DNA from: Acinetobacter rudis
GTDB taxonomy: Bacteria; Pseudomonadota; Gammaproteobacteria; Pseudomonadales; Moraxellaceae
Direction of reading: 5' to 3'
NCBI RefSeq assembly: GCF_000829675.1
Contig: NZ_BBRX01000036.1
Span: 1-45,440, forward strand
Length of the DNA: 45,440 nt
Part shown: positions 7,961 through 17,441 of the stretch, piece by piece
How the letters are laid out: each line of letters opens with the position of its first letter
Numbering within the stretch: the first letter of the stretch is position 1
Made by a program: the position numbers and the translations under genes
The notes under the pieces: model-generated
Told to the model about the DNA's origin: nothing
Databases searched by the model: none
The model's input: the letters and a program-made list of their open reading frames with translations, nothing else

Positions 7961-8550
7961 AGAGCACTCACTCGATAAATTGCGACTTCACCAAACAAAT
8001 TTGGGCTGTACTTACTGAGTAAGCTATCTTTCTGATTCCCATTCACGGCAAGTCGATTAATAATTTGTATACGGTTCTCAGCACAAAGTGCTTCAAAATC
8101 TCTAAAAGTACACAGATGGATATTGGGCGTATTGTACCACATATATGGTAAAGCTTTGGAAACGGGCATTTTCCCTTTCAAGGCCAAGTAAGAACGAGTC
8201 TTCCAATAAGCAAAGTTAGGGAAAGTGATAATTGCTTGTTTTCCAACACGAACCATATCACGTAATAAAACATCTGGTGCATCAACTGCTTGCAAAGCTT
8301 GTGCCATGACTACATAGTCAAAAGATTGATCTGCAAAGCGTTTCAAGCCCAGATTTAAGTCTTGTTGGATGATATTTAACCCTTTGCCCACTGCAATTGC
8401 AATCTTTTCTTGATCAATTTCTAAACCATATGCACGAATATTGTGCTTTTGGGTCATATGGGCAAGCATTTCACCATCACCACAACCTAAGTCTAAAACG
8501 GTAGAATTCGGTTTAATCCACTTTTCAGCCAGTTGATGATCTATACGCAT
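7957..8550 (-). CDS. metW: Methionine biosynthesis protein MetW
   Basis: MetW is a class I SAM-dependent methyltransferase-like protein that accompanies MetX in many Proteobacteria. The 197 residues include the SAM-binding motif VLDLGCGDGEML (about 18-29), the following acidic strand end in YGLEIDQ, and the family-typical ITFPNFAYWKTR and YMWYNTPNIHLCTF segments. The start codon overlaps the metX stop by one base (TAATG), and its stop overlaps the next gene by four, so translation is coupled through three genes. Confidence 0.95.
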   Translation of the reverse strand: MRIDHQLAEKWIKPNSTVLDLGCGDGEMLAHMTQKHNIRAYGLEIDQEKIAIAVGKGLNIIQQDLNLGLKRFADQSFDYVVMAQALQAVDAPDVLLRDMVRVGKQAIITFPNFAYWKTRSYLALKGKMPVSKALPYMWYNTPNIHLCTFRDFEALCAENRIQIINRLAVNGNQKDSLLSKYSPNLFGEVAIYRVSAL

Positions 8551-9716
8551 TATGCCTGCTCCTGCGTTGATGTTTGAGCCTGCGATTTTCCAGCTAGAAA
8601 TGCTTGCAATGATTTAACATATAAAGGAATCGGGAATAGAAATGAGTCATGTCCTTGTTCTGCATCTATATCTAGATAACTGACAGGCTTTTGATTACTG
8701 ATCAGCGCATCAACGATCTCTTGTGAGCGTTCAGGGCTAAAGCGCCAATCCGTAGTAAATGAAATAACTAAGAATTTACACTGAGTGTTGGCCATAGCTG
8801 CTTTAAGTGATTGTTCGTATTCACGTGCAGGATCAAAGTAATCAAGTGCTTTGGTCATGATCAGGTAAGTATTGGCGTCGAAGTTACGGCTAAAACGTTC
8901 GCCTTGATAGCGCAAATAGCTTTCTACTTGGAATTCGACATCAAAACCATACATAAATTTGCCTGATTTTAAATCTCGACCAAATTTTTGCATCATGGCT
9001 TCTTCAGAAAGATAGGTGATGTGCCCAACCATGCGCGCTAAGATTAGCCCACGTTTTGGGTAACTGTCTTTTTCTAAATAACGTCCATCATGAAAGTCGG
9101 GATCAGATAAAATCGACTGACGTGCGACCTCATTAAAGGCAATGTTTTGTGCTGAAAGTTTAGGTGCACTGGCAATGATCACACATTTTTGTAAACGATC
9201 AGGATAGTCCAGTGACCATTGTAAGGCTTGCATACCCCCTAAAGAACCACCAACTACAGCATACCAAGTTTGGATTTCTAAACGATCTGAAAGCATCGCT
9301 TGAGTTTTAACCCAATCACGAACGGTGACTAAGGGGAAGTCTGGACCATAGGGGCGGTTGTCATTTTCAGGATTTGGAGATGTCGGGCCTGTAGAACCAT
9401 GACAGCCACCAATATTGTTGATTGCTACAACAAAAAACTTTGAGGTATCAATAGCTTTACCAGGGCCAATACAGGCATCCCACCAACCAGTTTTTTTATC
9501 ATTGGCATCATGATAACCCGCAGCATGATGATGTCCAGATAAAGCATGACAAATTAAAATTGCATTCGATTTATCGGCGTTGAGTGTGCCATAAGTTTCA
9601 ACCATCATCTCAAAACGCGGTAACATTCGACCACACTCCAAGGATAAAGGTTGTTCAAACTGAAATTTTTGCGGGGACACTAATCCCACTGAGTCAGTTG
9701 GGTAGGACACAGTCAT
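8550..9716 (-). CDS. metX: Homoserine O-acyltransferase MetX
   Basis: MetX acylates L-homoserine, the first committed step to methionine. The 388-residue alpha/beta-hydrolase has the nucleophile elbow [14 protein letters not shown] with Ser158, and candidate triad partners Asp323 (TTDWRF) and His356 (EQGHDSF). Family members use acetyl-CoA or succinyl-CoA, and I cannot decide the acyl donor from motifs alone. AAGG precedes the ATG at 9716. It heads an overlapping metX-metW-Sel1 operon and is isolated from leuA upstream by a hairpin pair. Confidence 0.96.
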   Translation of the reverse strand: MTVSYPTDSVGLVSPQKFQFEQPLSLECGRMLPRFEMMVETYGTLNADKSNAILICHALSGHHHAAGYHDANDKKTGWWDACIGPGKAIDTSKFFVVAINNIGGCHGSTGPTSPNPENDNRPYGPDFPLVTVRDWVKTQAMLSDRLEIQTWYAVVGGSLGGMQALQWSLDYPDRLQKCVIIASAPKLSAQNIAFNEVARQSILSDPDFHDGRYLEKDSYPKRGLILARMVGHITYLSEEAMMQKFGRDLKSGKFMYGFDVEFQVESYLRYQGERFSRNFDANTYLIMTKALDYFDPAREYEQSLKAAMANTQCKFLVISFTTDWRFSPERSQEIVDALISNQKPVSYLDIDAEQGHDSFLFPIPLYVKSLQAFLAGKSQAQTSTQEQA

Positions 9717-9750
9717 TATTTGCCTTAAAATGTAAGAATATCAATATGTA

Positions 9751-9825
9751 AAAGAGGATATCACCAGCGATATCCTTTCCAAAGTCATTTATTGCATAGC
9801 GCAGGCCTGTTTCATACACGCCTGC
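9751..9825 (-). terminator. Two hairpins ending leuA transcription
   Basis: The first hairpin after leuA has arms GCAGGC/GCCTGC (9801-9806, 9820-9825). The second, AGGATATC/GATATCCT (9755-9762, 9769-9776), is followed on the minus strand by TCTTTTAC and is the better intrinsic terminator. Both sit between leuA and metX. Confidence 0.65.
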
Positions 9826-9854
9826 TGATTAAGCCAATATACAGCTAAAGCAAA

Positions 9855-11546
9855 TTAAGCCGTTGCTTGAGCCGATGATTGAAGTACGCCTTGTGCAACC
9901 AAACGGTTGATACAAGCGATAATTGCTTCGATAGATGAAGTCACGATGTTGTCATGTACACCAGCACCAAATGCTGAACGTCCAGTACCTTTAACTTGAA
10001 CTTCAATCAAAGCGAGTGCTTTTGCATTTGCACCTGAGCTAATACCACGCTCTTCATAGTTTAAAACATCGATTGGTAAATCAAGCGCATTTAAGATGGC
10101 AGAAATTGGACCGTTTCCTTCACCGCTAAGCTTTTGCAATTCACCATTGATTTCGATATCAAGCTCAATGAATTGATTGCCGTTGTGATCTGACAACTTG
10201 TAGCTTTTCGCGTTGTAATAACCCGTTTTACTTTCTACGTAAGTTGTTTTAAATAATTTCCAGATTTCTTGTGCAGTAATTTCAGAGCCTTCTTCATCTG
10301 TGACCTGTTGTACCACTTGTGAAAATTCAACTTGCAAGCGACGTGGCAACACGACGTTGTAGTGTGATTCTAAAAGATATGCAATACCGCCTTTACCTGA
10401 TTGGCTGTTAACACGAATCACTGCATCGTAATCACGGCCCAAGTCTTTTGGATCGATTGGTAAGTAAGGCATGTCCCAAATATCTTGATCTTTTTGGAAT
10501 TCAAAACCTTTCTTAATTGCATCTTGGTGAGAGCCTGAGAATGCAGTAAAGACTAAGTCACCTGCATACGGATGGCGTGGATGTACAGGTAAACCTGTGC
10601 ATTCTTCAATAGTAGCAATGACTTCGTTGATATTAGAAAAATCTAAATGAGGTGCTACGCCTTGGGTGTACATGTTTAAGGCAATTGCAGCAACATCGAC
10701 GTTACCAGTACGTTCACCATTACCAAATACACAGCCTTCAACACGGTCAGCACCTGCCATAATCGCTAACTCAGATGCAGCGATCCCACAGCCACGGTCG
10801 TTATGACAGTGTACAGAAATCAATACACCATCACGACGCTCAATATTACGATGCATCCACTCGATTTGGTCTGCATAGACATTTGGAGATGAAACTTCGA
10901 CTGTTGCTGGTAAGTTCAAGATGACTTTATTGTCAGGTGATGCTTCCCAGATTTCTGTGACAGCATCACAAACATCTTTGGCAACTTCAAGTTCAGTTGC
11001 AGTAAAGCATTCTGGACTGTATTGGAAAATCCATTCAGTTTCAGGGTACTGTGCTGCATACTGTTTGACTTTAGTTGCTGCATTCACAGCCAAAGCTTTT
11101 GCACCCGCAACATCTACGTTTAATACTTTTTGACGGAAAGTTGGCGAGTTGGAGTTATATATATGGACAATTGCGCGTTTTGCACCAGCCAATGATTCAA
11201 AAGTACGTTCAATTAAGTGATCACGTGCTTGTACCAATACTTCGATGTAGACGTCATCTGGAATGTAGTTTTCTTCAATCAACTTACGTGTAAAGTCGAA
11301 GTCCACTTGTGATGCTGAAGGAAAACCAATTTCAATATGTTTAAAACCAATTTTGACCAACATTTGGAACATTTTAAATTTCTGTTCAATGTTCATCGGC
11401 TCAAAAATTGCTTGGTTCCCATCACGAAGGTCAGTACTCATCCAGATGGGCGCTTGGGTAATTTCATTATTTGGCCACTGGCGGTCGGTTAACTCGACAC
11501 GTTGATACATACGACGGTATTTTTTACTTGGATCAGCCAACATCAT
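9855..11546 (-). CDS. leuA: 2-isopropylmalate synthase, long form
   Basis: LeuA condenses acetyl-CoA with 2-ketoisovalerate, the first step of leucine synthesis. The 563-residue protein has the catalytic/metal segment STDLRDGNQA (37-46), the HCHND metal motif (His246, His248), and the GNGERTGNVD loop. The C-terminal regulatory domain for leucine feedback starts near residue 430 and includes GEGNGPISA. This length fits the longer LeuA class found in Pseudomonas-like and actinobacterial lineages. AAGGAG lies seven bases before the first of two adjacent ATGs. I looked for a leucine-rich leader peptide upstream and did not find one. Confidence 0.97.
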   Translation of the reverse strand: MMLADPSKKYRRMYQRVELTDRQWPNNEITQAPIWMSTDLRDGNQAIFEPMNIEQKFKMFQMLVKIGFKHIEIGFPSASQVDFDFTRKLIEENYIPDDVYIEVLVQARDHLIERTFESLAGAKRAIVHIYNSNSPTFRQKVLNVDVAGAKALAVNAATKVKQYAAQYPETEWIFQYSPECFTATELEVAKDVCDAVTEIWEASPDNKVILNLPATVEVSSPNVYADQIEWMHRNIERRDGVLISVHCHNDRGCGIAASELAIMAGADRVEGCVFGNGERTGNVDVAAIALNMYTQGVAPHLDFSNINEVIATIEECTGLPVHPRHPYAGDLVFTAFSGSHQDAIKKGFEFQKDQDIWDMPYLPIDPKDLGRDYDAVIRVNSQSGKGGIAYLLESHYNVVLPRRLQVEFSQVVQQVTDEEGSEITAQEIWKLFKTTYVESKTGYYNAKSYKLSDHNGNQFIELDIEINGELQKLSGEGNGPISAILNALDLPIDVLNYEERGISSGANAKALALIEVQVKGTGRSAFGAGVHDNIVTSSIEAIIACINRLVAQGVLQSSAQATA

Positions 11547-11874
11547 TGCAGAACTCCTTGTGTCACCTAAAAAAACTCAGATCTCGGGGATGAGCGATAG
11601 GCGACAATATATATGGTCTCTATTTAAAATGCGTTTAAACTTTAATCTAGGGGGCGAGTGCCAAAATGGCAAAATTATTATGTGCGCGCAAGGCGCAGCA
11701 TAAGCTGCAAGCTGAGGGTGCTGCTTGCCATTGGGAGGAGGGCGAGAATAGCTGGATATTTATTCATACCGATAAAATTACGACATAAGCACAGCAGTGT
11801 CAATGAGATTCGATAAAAATCTTGAGCATATGAAAAATAAACAGTAATTGAAGTGAAATGCGCAGGGCAGTGCG
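11547..11874. other. Intergenic region upstream of leuA holding a possible small ORF
   Basis: This 328-base region separates leuA from the end of piuC. On the plus strand it holds a 40-codon ORF (11666-11788), listed separately. The leuA promoter should lie in 11550-11660, where an AT-rich ATATATAT stretch occurs, but I see no unambiguous -35/-10 pair. No intrinsic terminator for piuC is obvious in it. Confidence 0.5.
11666..11788 (+). CDS. Possible 40-residue small protein divergent from leuA
   Basis: An ATG at 11666 opens 40 codons ending TAA at 11788. The product starts MAKLLCARKAQHKLQAEG and ends WIFIHTDKITT, with two cysteines and mixed charge. AGGGGG lies about eleven bases upstream, which is a usable though distant ribosome binding site. 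The codons look ordinary for this genome. I know no family for it. It could be a genuine short gene, a truncated gene, or chance. The competing minus-strand 70-codon frame here (11678-11890) overlaps the end of piuC and looks less like protein. Confidence 0.35.
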   Translation: MAKLLCARKAQHKLQAEGAACHWEEGENSWIFIHTDKITT

Positions 11875-12558
11875 TTAAAGCTCTGCCCATTTTCTAATTA
11901 AATTATGATAGATATTGGTAAGTTGGATCACTTCTGCATGTTGATCACCGAGCGTGGCGCGCAGTTTTTGTATGCTTTGGTCAAGGTTAAATAACATATG
12001 ACGATTGGCATCATCACGGATCATACTTTGTACCCAAAAAAATGAAGCAACACGGCAACCTTCTGTAATTGCAGTTACTTCATGTAGGCTGCTCGCTGGG
12101 TAAAGAATTAGGTCACCTGCTGGTAATTTAATGTCATGAAAACCATAAGTGTCCTCAATCACTAATTCACCACCTTGATATTCTTCTGGTTCAGACAAGA
12201 ACAATGTACAAGATAAGTCCGTTCTTAAACGATCATTGCTGCCACGAATGCGTCGAATGGCATTATCTACGTGCTTACCAAAAGCTTCGCCAGCTTCGTA
12301 ACGATTAAACAAAGGCGGGATTATATCCAGTGGAATGGCTGCAGAAAGAAATAAAGGGTGCTGTCCGAGTTGTTCTAAAATAATGGTGCTGAGTTGGTGC
12401 GTTAAAGGATGATCTTCTGGTAGTTGTTGATTATGTTTTACCGTCGCAGAGAGCGTGCCAGCAGTCACCTTACCGTTGACCCACTCAATTTTATTCATTT
12501 CGCTACGAAAATATTCAACTTGTGTTTTGCTGAGGACGCTTGGAATATGATGAATCAA
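11875..12558 (-). CDS. piuC: PiuC-type Fe(II)/2-oxoglutarate hydroxylase (PKHD family)
   Basis: PiuC-type proteins are cytoplasmic 2OG-Fe(II) dioxygenases encoded next to siderophore receptors; their substrate is not settled. The 227 residues carry the iron ligands His96 and Asp98 (GKHVDN) and His159 (SSLHEV), and the 2OG-binding Arg169 (EGCRVAS). The start codon is TTG at 12558, with AGGTG about six bases upstream; no in-frame ATG lies between it and the preceding stop. The receptor gene upstream is separated by 101 bases containing two hairpins, so expression may be reduced relative to the receptor. Confidence 0.93.
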   Translation of the reverse strand: MIHHIPSVLSKTQVEYFRSEMNKIEWVNGKVTAGTLSATVKHNQQLPEDHPLTHQLSTIILEQLGQHPLFLSAAIPLDIIPPLFNRYEAGEAFGKHVDNAIRRIRGSNDRLRTDLSCTLFLSEPEEYQGGELVIEDTYGFHDIKLPAGDLILYPASSLHEVTAITEGCRVASFFWVQSMIRDDANRHMLFNLDQSIQKLRATLGDQHAEVIQLTNIYHNLIRKWAEL

Positions 12559-12585
12559 AATAGCACCTACTTATGGATATAAATA

Positions 12586-12644
12586 TAAAAACAGCCTCGA
12601 CTGAGGCTATTTTAGTATAAATCCCCTATTTTAAATAAGGGATT
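12586..12644 (-). terminator. Tandem hairpins between the receptor gene and piuC
   Basis: Just after the receptor stop, AATCCC/GGGATT arms (12620-12625, 12639-12644) form an imperfect hairpin. Further on, AGCCTC/GAGGCT (12593-12598, 12603-12608) is followed on the minus strand by GTTTTTATATTTAT, a plausible intrinsic terminator lying 35 bases before the piuC start. Confidence 0.65.
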
Positions 12645-12659
12645 ATGTTATTAATTGGA

Positions 12660-14888
12660 TTAATATTTAAAGTTCAATGAAAGTACTGCACTGCGTCCTT
12701 CAGCTTCTGTTGCATAGTGAGAAGCATAAGCCTTAGTAAAGTAACGTTTATCAGATAGGTTGTTGACATTTAACTGTAAGTTAACATCTTTGTTGATGTT
12801 ATAACGTGCCATTGCATCATAACGCACGTAACTTGGTACCCACTTAGTATTGGCTAAATCACCATAAACTTTGTCACTATACACTGCACCACCGCCAATA
12901 CTTAACTGAGGTAATACTTGGTAAGTAGTCCAAAGTGTTGCACTGTTTTTAGGTACATTCTGCATTTGATTGCCATTAAACACAGATTGGTCTGTACATT
13001 TATCGCCACGGCAAGACTTTCCGTTTTTGATTGATTCACTGTCTAGGTAAGTATAGCCCGCAGACACAGCCCATTTATCAGTGATATTACCGTTAATACC
13101 CAACTCAACACCATCAACTTTACTTTCACCACCATTGGTATATGTGGTTGGATCGAGTTGAATACGTGTATTTTGTTTTTCAGTACGGAAGATTGCAGCA
13201 GTTAGATTTAAGCGTTTGTCGAGTAGATCCCACTTCGTACCAATTTCGTAGGTACGTGCTTTCTCTGGATCAAGATCACTTAGATTTGCATTGAGTCCAG
13301 TCTCAGAACCATCACCCGCATCAGCACCTACTGGGTTTGCTGAAGTTGCAAAACTTGCATAAATTGAACCATTCTCTACAGGTTTGAAGGTTAAGCCAGT
13401 TTGGTAAGAGAAGAAGTCAGTATTGTTCTCAATTTTCTCACCTGTTGCATGGGTTTTAAGCTCGGTATTGAATTTATCCCAACGTACGCCTACATCGACT
13501 AACCATTGTGGGTTAATTTCAATGTTGTCGAGTAAATAAAGAGAAGTGGTATCCGCTTTTGTGGTTGTGACTTTTTTATTTTTGGTCGTACTACCTAACC
13601 ATGGATCATATGGATTTGGATTATAGGCATCGGTACACCATGCATCATTAATTTTGCAGTCGCTGTTGAATCCACCAGATGTAGAACCAGTATAGCCTGG
13701 GTATTGAGTCGAGTAGTTACCTTTATCAGATTGCTGGTTGCTATATTCTATGCCCGTATTAAAACTGTGTTTAATACTTCCTGTTTTAAACTTTCCTGTG
13801 AGAGCAAGTTGGTTAGAGAAAGCATCTGTATCTGTTATACGTGAGTTAATACGGCGCCAAACTTTATCGTTGGCAATATTCCCTTTACTGTCATCTGGCT
13901 GAGTCCAGAGGTAGTCATTTTTAGATTTGTTGTATACAGCAGTATTACTAATGGTCAAATCATCAGTAATGTCATGTTCCAACTTAATCGTACCGATATG
14001 ATTTTCTTGTTTTTGGAAATCACGGTCTTTTAAACCATAGTAAATACCTTGTTTAGCATCTAGAGGTTTACCCGTTGCGGTATTAGTTTGATGGTTCCAA
14101 TATGGTACGCCTGAGTCAGGCGTGTCATCCGACTTTAAGTAGTAATAACTTAAAGTGGCACGTGTTGGGCTACCTAAACCAAAGCTAATACTTGGTGCAA
14201 TACCAAAACGTTTATATTCAGCACCATCATTTTGACCTGCTTTATCGTTTTGATGTCCCATGATTGCTACACGAGCAGCCGTACCGTTACCAAAGTCTTT
14301 GTTACCATCTAAGGTAATACGTGCATAGTTATCAGTTCCGCCTTGTACAGAACCTTCAATAAAGTTTTCTTGTTTAGGGAGCTTAGAAATTAAGTTGATG
14401 CTACCACCGACACTTCCTGCACCACCTAATGCCGAGGCAGAACCTTTAGTGACTTCGACTTGTTCAACTGCAAACATTTCACGATTTTGTGATGTTGAGT
14501 TACGAATACCATCAACATAAATTGAACTTTCTGAACTATAACCACGAATAAATGGACGATCACCATTTGGATTACCGCCTTCACCAGCACCCAGAGTGAT
14601 TCCTGGTACTGTACGAAGTGCATCACTGAGGGTATTTACTTTAGTATCACTAATTAGCTGTGGTGAAATTACATGAACTGACTTGGCGACATCGAGTAGG
14701 GGAACCGTAAATTTATTATTTGCTGACTGATCAACTTTTAAAGACTTATCTGCTTGTGCTTCTAAGTGGATCGTTGGCAGTTGTACGTGTTCTTGCTCTT
14801 GAGCCATCGCTTGTGTAGCGATTACTGAGATTGAAGAGACAATCGCAGAGGAGACTATTTTCTTCCGTGTTTTTATGAATGACATCAT
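12660..14888 (-). CDS. piuA: TonB-dependent catecholate siderophore receptor, Fiu/PiuA type
   Basis: An outer-membrane receptor for ferric catecholate siderophores. I set the start at the first of two ATGs (14888); an in-frame TTG at 14921 lies inside the Fur box and is unlikely. The 742 residues begin with a signal peptide (cut after Ala29, ATQAMA). The plug domain has LLDVAKSVHVIS, DALRTVPGI, RGYSSESSIYVDGIRN and VEVTKGSASALGG. A 22-strand barrel follows, ending in the terminal aromatic motif LSLNFKY. Adjacency to piuC supports the PiuA assignment. Fur-like operator 33-52 bases upstream of the start implies iron repression. Confidence 0.9.
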   Translation of the reverse strand: MMSFIKTRKKIVSSAIVSSISVIATQAMAQEQEHVQLPTIHLEAQADKSLKVDQSANNKFTVPLLDVAKSVHVISPQLISDTKVNTLSDALRTVPGITLGAGEGGNPNGDRPFIRGYSSESSIYVDGIRNSTSQNREMFAVEQVEVTKGSASALGGAGSVGGSINLISKLPKQENFIEGSVQGGTDNYARITLDGNKDFGNGTAARVAIMGHQNDKAGQNDGAEYKRFGIAPSISFGLGSPTRATLSYYYLKSDDTPDSGVPYWNHQTNTATGKPLDAKQGIYYGLKDRDFQKQENHIGTIKLEHDITDDLTISNTAVYNKSKNDYLWTQPDDSKGNIANDKVWRRINSRITDTDAFSNQLALTGKFKTGSIKHSFNTGIEYSNQQSDKGNYSTQYPGYTGSTSGGFNSDCKINDAWCTDAYNPNPYDPWLGSTTKNKKVTTTKADTTSLYLLDNIEINPQWLVDVGVRWDKFNTELKTHATGEKIENNTDFFSYQTGLTFKPVENGSIYASFATSANPVGADAGDGSETGLNANLSDLDPEKARTYEIGTKWDLLDKRLNLTAAIFRTEKQNTRIQLDPTTYTNGGESKVDGVELGINGNITDKWAVSAGYTYLDSESIKNGKSCRGDKCTDQSVFNGNQMQNVPKNSATLWTTYQVLPQLSIGGGAVYSDKVYGDLANTKWVPSYVRYDAMARYNINKDVNLQLNVNNLSDKRYFTKAYASHYATEAEGRSAVLSLNFKY

Positions 14889-14920
14889 TCGGCTCGATAG
14901 GTAATCTAAAATAGAGTGCA

Positions 14921-14939
14921 AATAATAATGATTATTGTT
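14921..14939 (-). promoter_or_regulatory. Fur-box-like operator upstream of the PiuA-type receptor
   Basis: The 19-mer AATAATAATGATTATTGTT matches the GATAATGATAATCATTATC Fur consensus at 13 of 19 positions and is nearly palindromic. It lies 33 bases before the ATG. Confidence 0.72.
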
Positions 14940-15154
14940 TTTTAAGACTGGCTTAACTAAATTGAAAAAATAGATTAAATATTGAGAATTAAAAGAAAAA
15001 AATACTGGTGGGAAGTATAAGATTTTACTAAGGTATTGATTTTATTTTTTATTAATAATTCCTTTAATCATGAATTAGTTTATTGTTTTTTTTACTTTAA
15101 AAAATGGAGAAGTGCTTGGATGTGCAGTATGAAGAATGTTTGGGCTATTTTTGA

Positions 15155-15187
15155 CGTAAAAAAAGCCCCGTGAGTACGGAGCTTTTT
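15155..15187 (-). terminator. Intrinsic terminator of the FepA-type receptor gene
   Basis: An AAAAAGC-CCGT / ACGG-GCTTTTT hairpin with one mismatch has a T run on either strand. It lies 16 bases after the receptor stop and ends minus-strand transcription. Confidence 0.82.
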
Positions 15188-15202
15188 AATGGTTTTTACG
15201 AC

Positions 15203-17392
15203 TTAGAATTTAAACGTAGTGCTTAATTGCACACGGCGACCTTCTTGAGTGTTGCTATAACGGTTGTAGTAACTGCTTCCGACTTTCTCGTAGTCAGTAA
15301 AGTTTTTATCAAATACGTTATAAAGTGCTACACCGATATCCCAATTGTCTGTGACATTAAAATTAGAACCAATATGGAGTAGACCGTAAGCTTTATAATC
15401 ACCTAAAGCATCATAAGTTGCTTTTTCTTTGTTTGAAAGACTGTCATAACTTGAAAGGAAGCGGGCTCTTTCACTGCGATATTCACCACGAGCCCATAGT
15501 TGAATATTGTCATCTGCTTGCCATTTTAATGTTGCATTGACGATATGCTTAGGTGTGTCATTTAGAGGAGGATTACCCAGTTTACTGTCTTTGATCTCGG
15601 TTTCAGTCCAAGTGTAGTTAACACCTAGTTTCCAATCTGGATGGAATGTCCAGTTAGCACCTGTTTCAATACCATAAATTTCGGCTTTTTCCGCATTAAC
15701 GGGACGTCTTACAACCCATGCTTTATCTCCAGTATCACCTGGTTGCATTACCCATGGTGTGCCTAAGTCAGCCATCATTTCTTCGCAGTTAGCTTTGTTT
15801 AGACTAGCATCACATGTTTTTAAGATATTACCATTCATGATCTTGTCTTCAATCTGGCTATAAAAAGCTGTGATATTAAAGTCAAAATTATCGTTGTTGC
15901 TAAAGTAGGTGCCAAACTCGAGGTTATTACTGGTTTCTGGCTTGAGATCTGGATTGCCAAATAATGGAGTACGGCCTTGACCACCTACGTTATAAATGCC
16001 ATCAGTCAGACGCTCTAGACGTGGTGCTTTATAGCCTTCACTATATCCACCTTTAAAAGTCCATTGGTCATTAGCATTCCAGACTAAGTAAGCGCGTGGT
16101 GTCCAAAAACCACCAAAAGTATCATGATCGTCATAACGTAAGCCCAGTGTTAAAGCTAAGCGGTCATTGATAGCCCAAGTGTCTTCAGCAAAGATCCCGA
16201 GTTGTTTAAATGAGACTTCTTGTTTGGCGCGTAGACCATCTTTAATACTGGCATCCCACCATTGTCCACCAACGGCAATACTATGATCACTAAAGTGCTG
16301 TGTAGTAAACTTGGTGTCAAAAATAGTATCTTCACTTTCAAGTAAACGTGGCGTAATTGCCTTTGAACCATTTTGAGCTCTTGAAGGAATTAAACGACCT
16401 TCAGTTTCTGTTTGGGTATTACTGATACTTGATTCTAAAATGCCAAATTTATTACGCCAAGTATGCGCAAGAATCATTTTTTCACGATTATATTCCTGCG
16501 ATTCATCATAGCCACCATCTGCACCGAGTGTACCCAGTTGGCTCTTACTGTTGTCATACCATTGGTTGGTTTGTTCATATTCAGCAGAGATATCATGATC
16601 TTTAGTTGGTGTTAGGGTGAATCTTACGCCAACAGTATCTAAATCGGACTTCGTAGGGTTGTTGCCCATATTGAGTTCTGTTTGATCATCTTTATCATCT
16701 ATACGAGCAACATGTGATTGATCTCGTTCAGTCATACGCCCACGGATTTGTACACCTAATAGGTCAGGAATTAAAGGACCCATAACAAAGGCATCAATCG
16801 CACGTTGGTTACCGAAATCTGAACTATTCGGTAGGATCGTGCTGTCTAGTGTGACAGAGCCAGTCCAAACATCTGAAACTTTCTTAGTAATAATATTCAC
16901 TACACCACCCATGGCATCAGAGCCATATAAGGTAGAAGCAGGCCCACGTATGACTTCAATACGTTCAATTGCTGAAACTGGTGGAATAAAACTATTATTC
17001 GACTCACCGAAACCATTTGGAGTGATGTCACCTGTACTGTTTTGACGGCGGCCATCGACCAGTACTAAAGTATATTCTGAATCCATACCGCGGATACGAA
17101 TGTTTAAGCCCCCTGTTTTACCAGCCATTGGACTGATATCAACACCTTCAACATCAACTAATGCATCAGCAACTGAGTTGATACGTTTATCTTTTAAATC
17201 TTGCGCAGTAATGACTGTAACACTGGCAGGTGCATCTTTTAATTTTTGCTCATATCCAGATGCCGTCACGACAATTGTTGGAAGAACAACACGTTCCGAA
17301 TCCGTTGGTTTTTCATTTTCATTGGCATAGGCAGTGCCTGCCATCAGTGCAAAGACTGCAACTGCTAAAGGGCGAGCAGTAAAATTCATCAT
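15203..17392 (-). CDS. TonB-dependent receptor, FepA/PirA type
   Basis: An outer-membrane ferric siderophore receptor of 729 residues. It has a signal peptide (cut after Ala23, AGTAYA) and a TonB box LPTIVVTAS (37-45). The plug contains APASVTVITAQDLKD, DALVDVEGVDIS, IRIRGMDSEYTLVLVDGRRQ and IEVIRGPASTLYGSDAMGG. A 22-strand barrel ends in QLSTTFKF. Overall motifs resemble FepA/PfeA/PirA-type ferric-enterobactin receptors, but substrate cannot be read from sequence, so no symbol is given. Two adjacent ATGs open the gene. A Fur-like operator lies 50-68 bases upstream. It is a single-gene unit bounded by a terminator. Confidence 0.92.
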   Translation of the reverse strand: MMNFTARPLAVAVFALMAGTAYANENEKPTDSERVVLPTIVVTASGYEQKLKDAPASVTVITAQDLKDKRINSVADALVDVEGVDISPMAGKTGGLNIRIRGMDSEYTLVLVDGRRQNSTGDITPNGFGESNNSFIPPVSAIERIEVIRGPASTLYGSDAMGGVVNIITKKVSDVWTGSVTLDSTILPNSSDFGNQRAIDAFVMGPLIPDLLGVQIRGRMTERDQSHVARIDDKDDQTELNMGNNPTKSDLDTVGVRFTLTPTKDHDISAEYEQTNQWYDNSKSQLGTLGADGGYDESQEYNREKMILAHTWRNKFGILESSISNTQTETEGRLIPSRAQNGSKAITPRLLESEDTIFDTKFTTQHFSDHSIAVGGQWWDASIKDGLRAKQEVSFKQLGIFAEDTWAINDRLALTLGLRYDDHDTFGGFWTPRAYLVWNANDQWTFKGGYSEGYKAPRLERLTDGIYNVGGQGRTPLFGNPDLKPETSNNLEFGTYFSNNDNFDFNITAFYSQIEDKIMNGNILKTCDASLNKANCEEMMADLGTPWVMQPGDTGDKAWVVRRPVNAEKAEIYGIETGANWTFHPDWKLGVNYTWTETEIKDSKLGNPPLNDTPKHIVNATLKWQADDNIQLWARGEYRSERARFLSSYDSLSNKEKATYDALGDYKAYGLLHIGSNFNVTDNWDIGVALYNVFDKNFTDYEKVGSSYYNRYSNTQEGRRVQLSTTFKF

Positions 17393-17441
17393 CGATTAAA
17401 TCCCATTAAAGAAGAAATTACTAAAAAATAGGCACAATCTT

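Noticed and set aside
11547..11665. Leucine leader-peptide attenuator before leuA
   Set aside because: No run of Leu codons with a ribosome binding site, and no alternative hairpins ending in T run, were found on the minus strand.
11678..11890. 70-codon minus-strand frame between leuA and piuC
   Set aside because: It overlaps the end of piuC, lacks a ribosome binding site, and has an uneven Leu/Cys-rich composition with no domain. The plus-strand 40-codon frame is more protein-like.
14889..14921. TTG start at 14921 for the PiuA-type receptor
   Set aside because: It falls in the Fur operator and would put eleven extra residues before a normal signal peptide.
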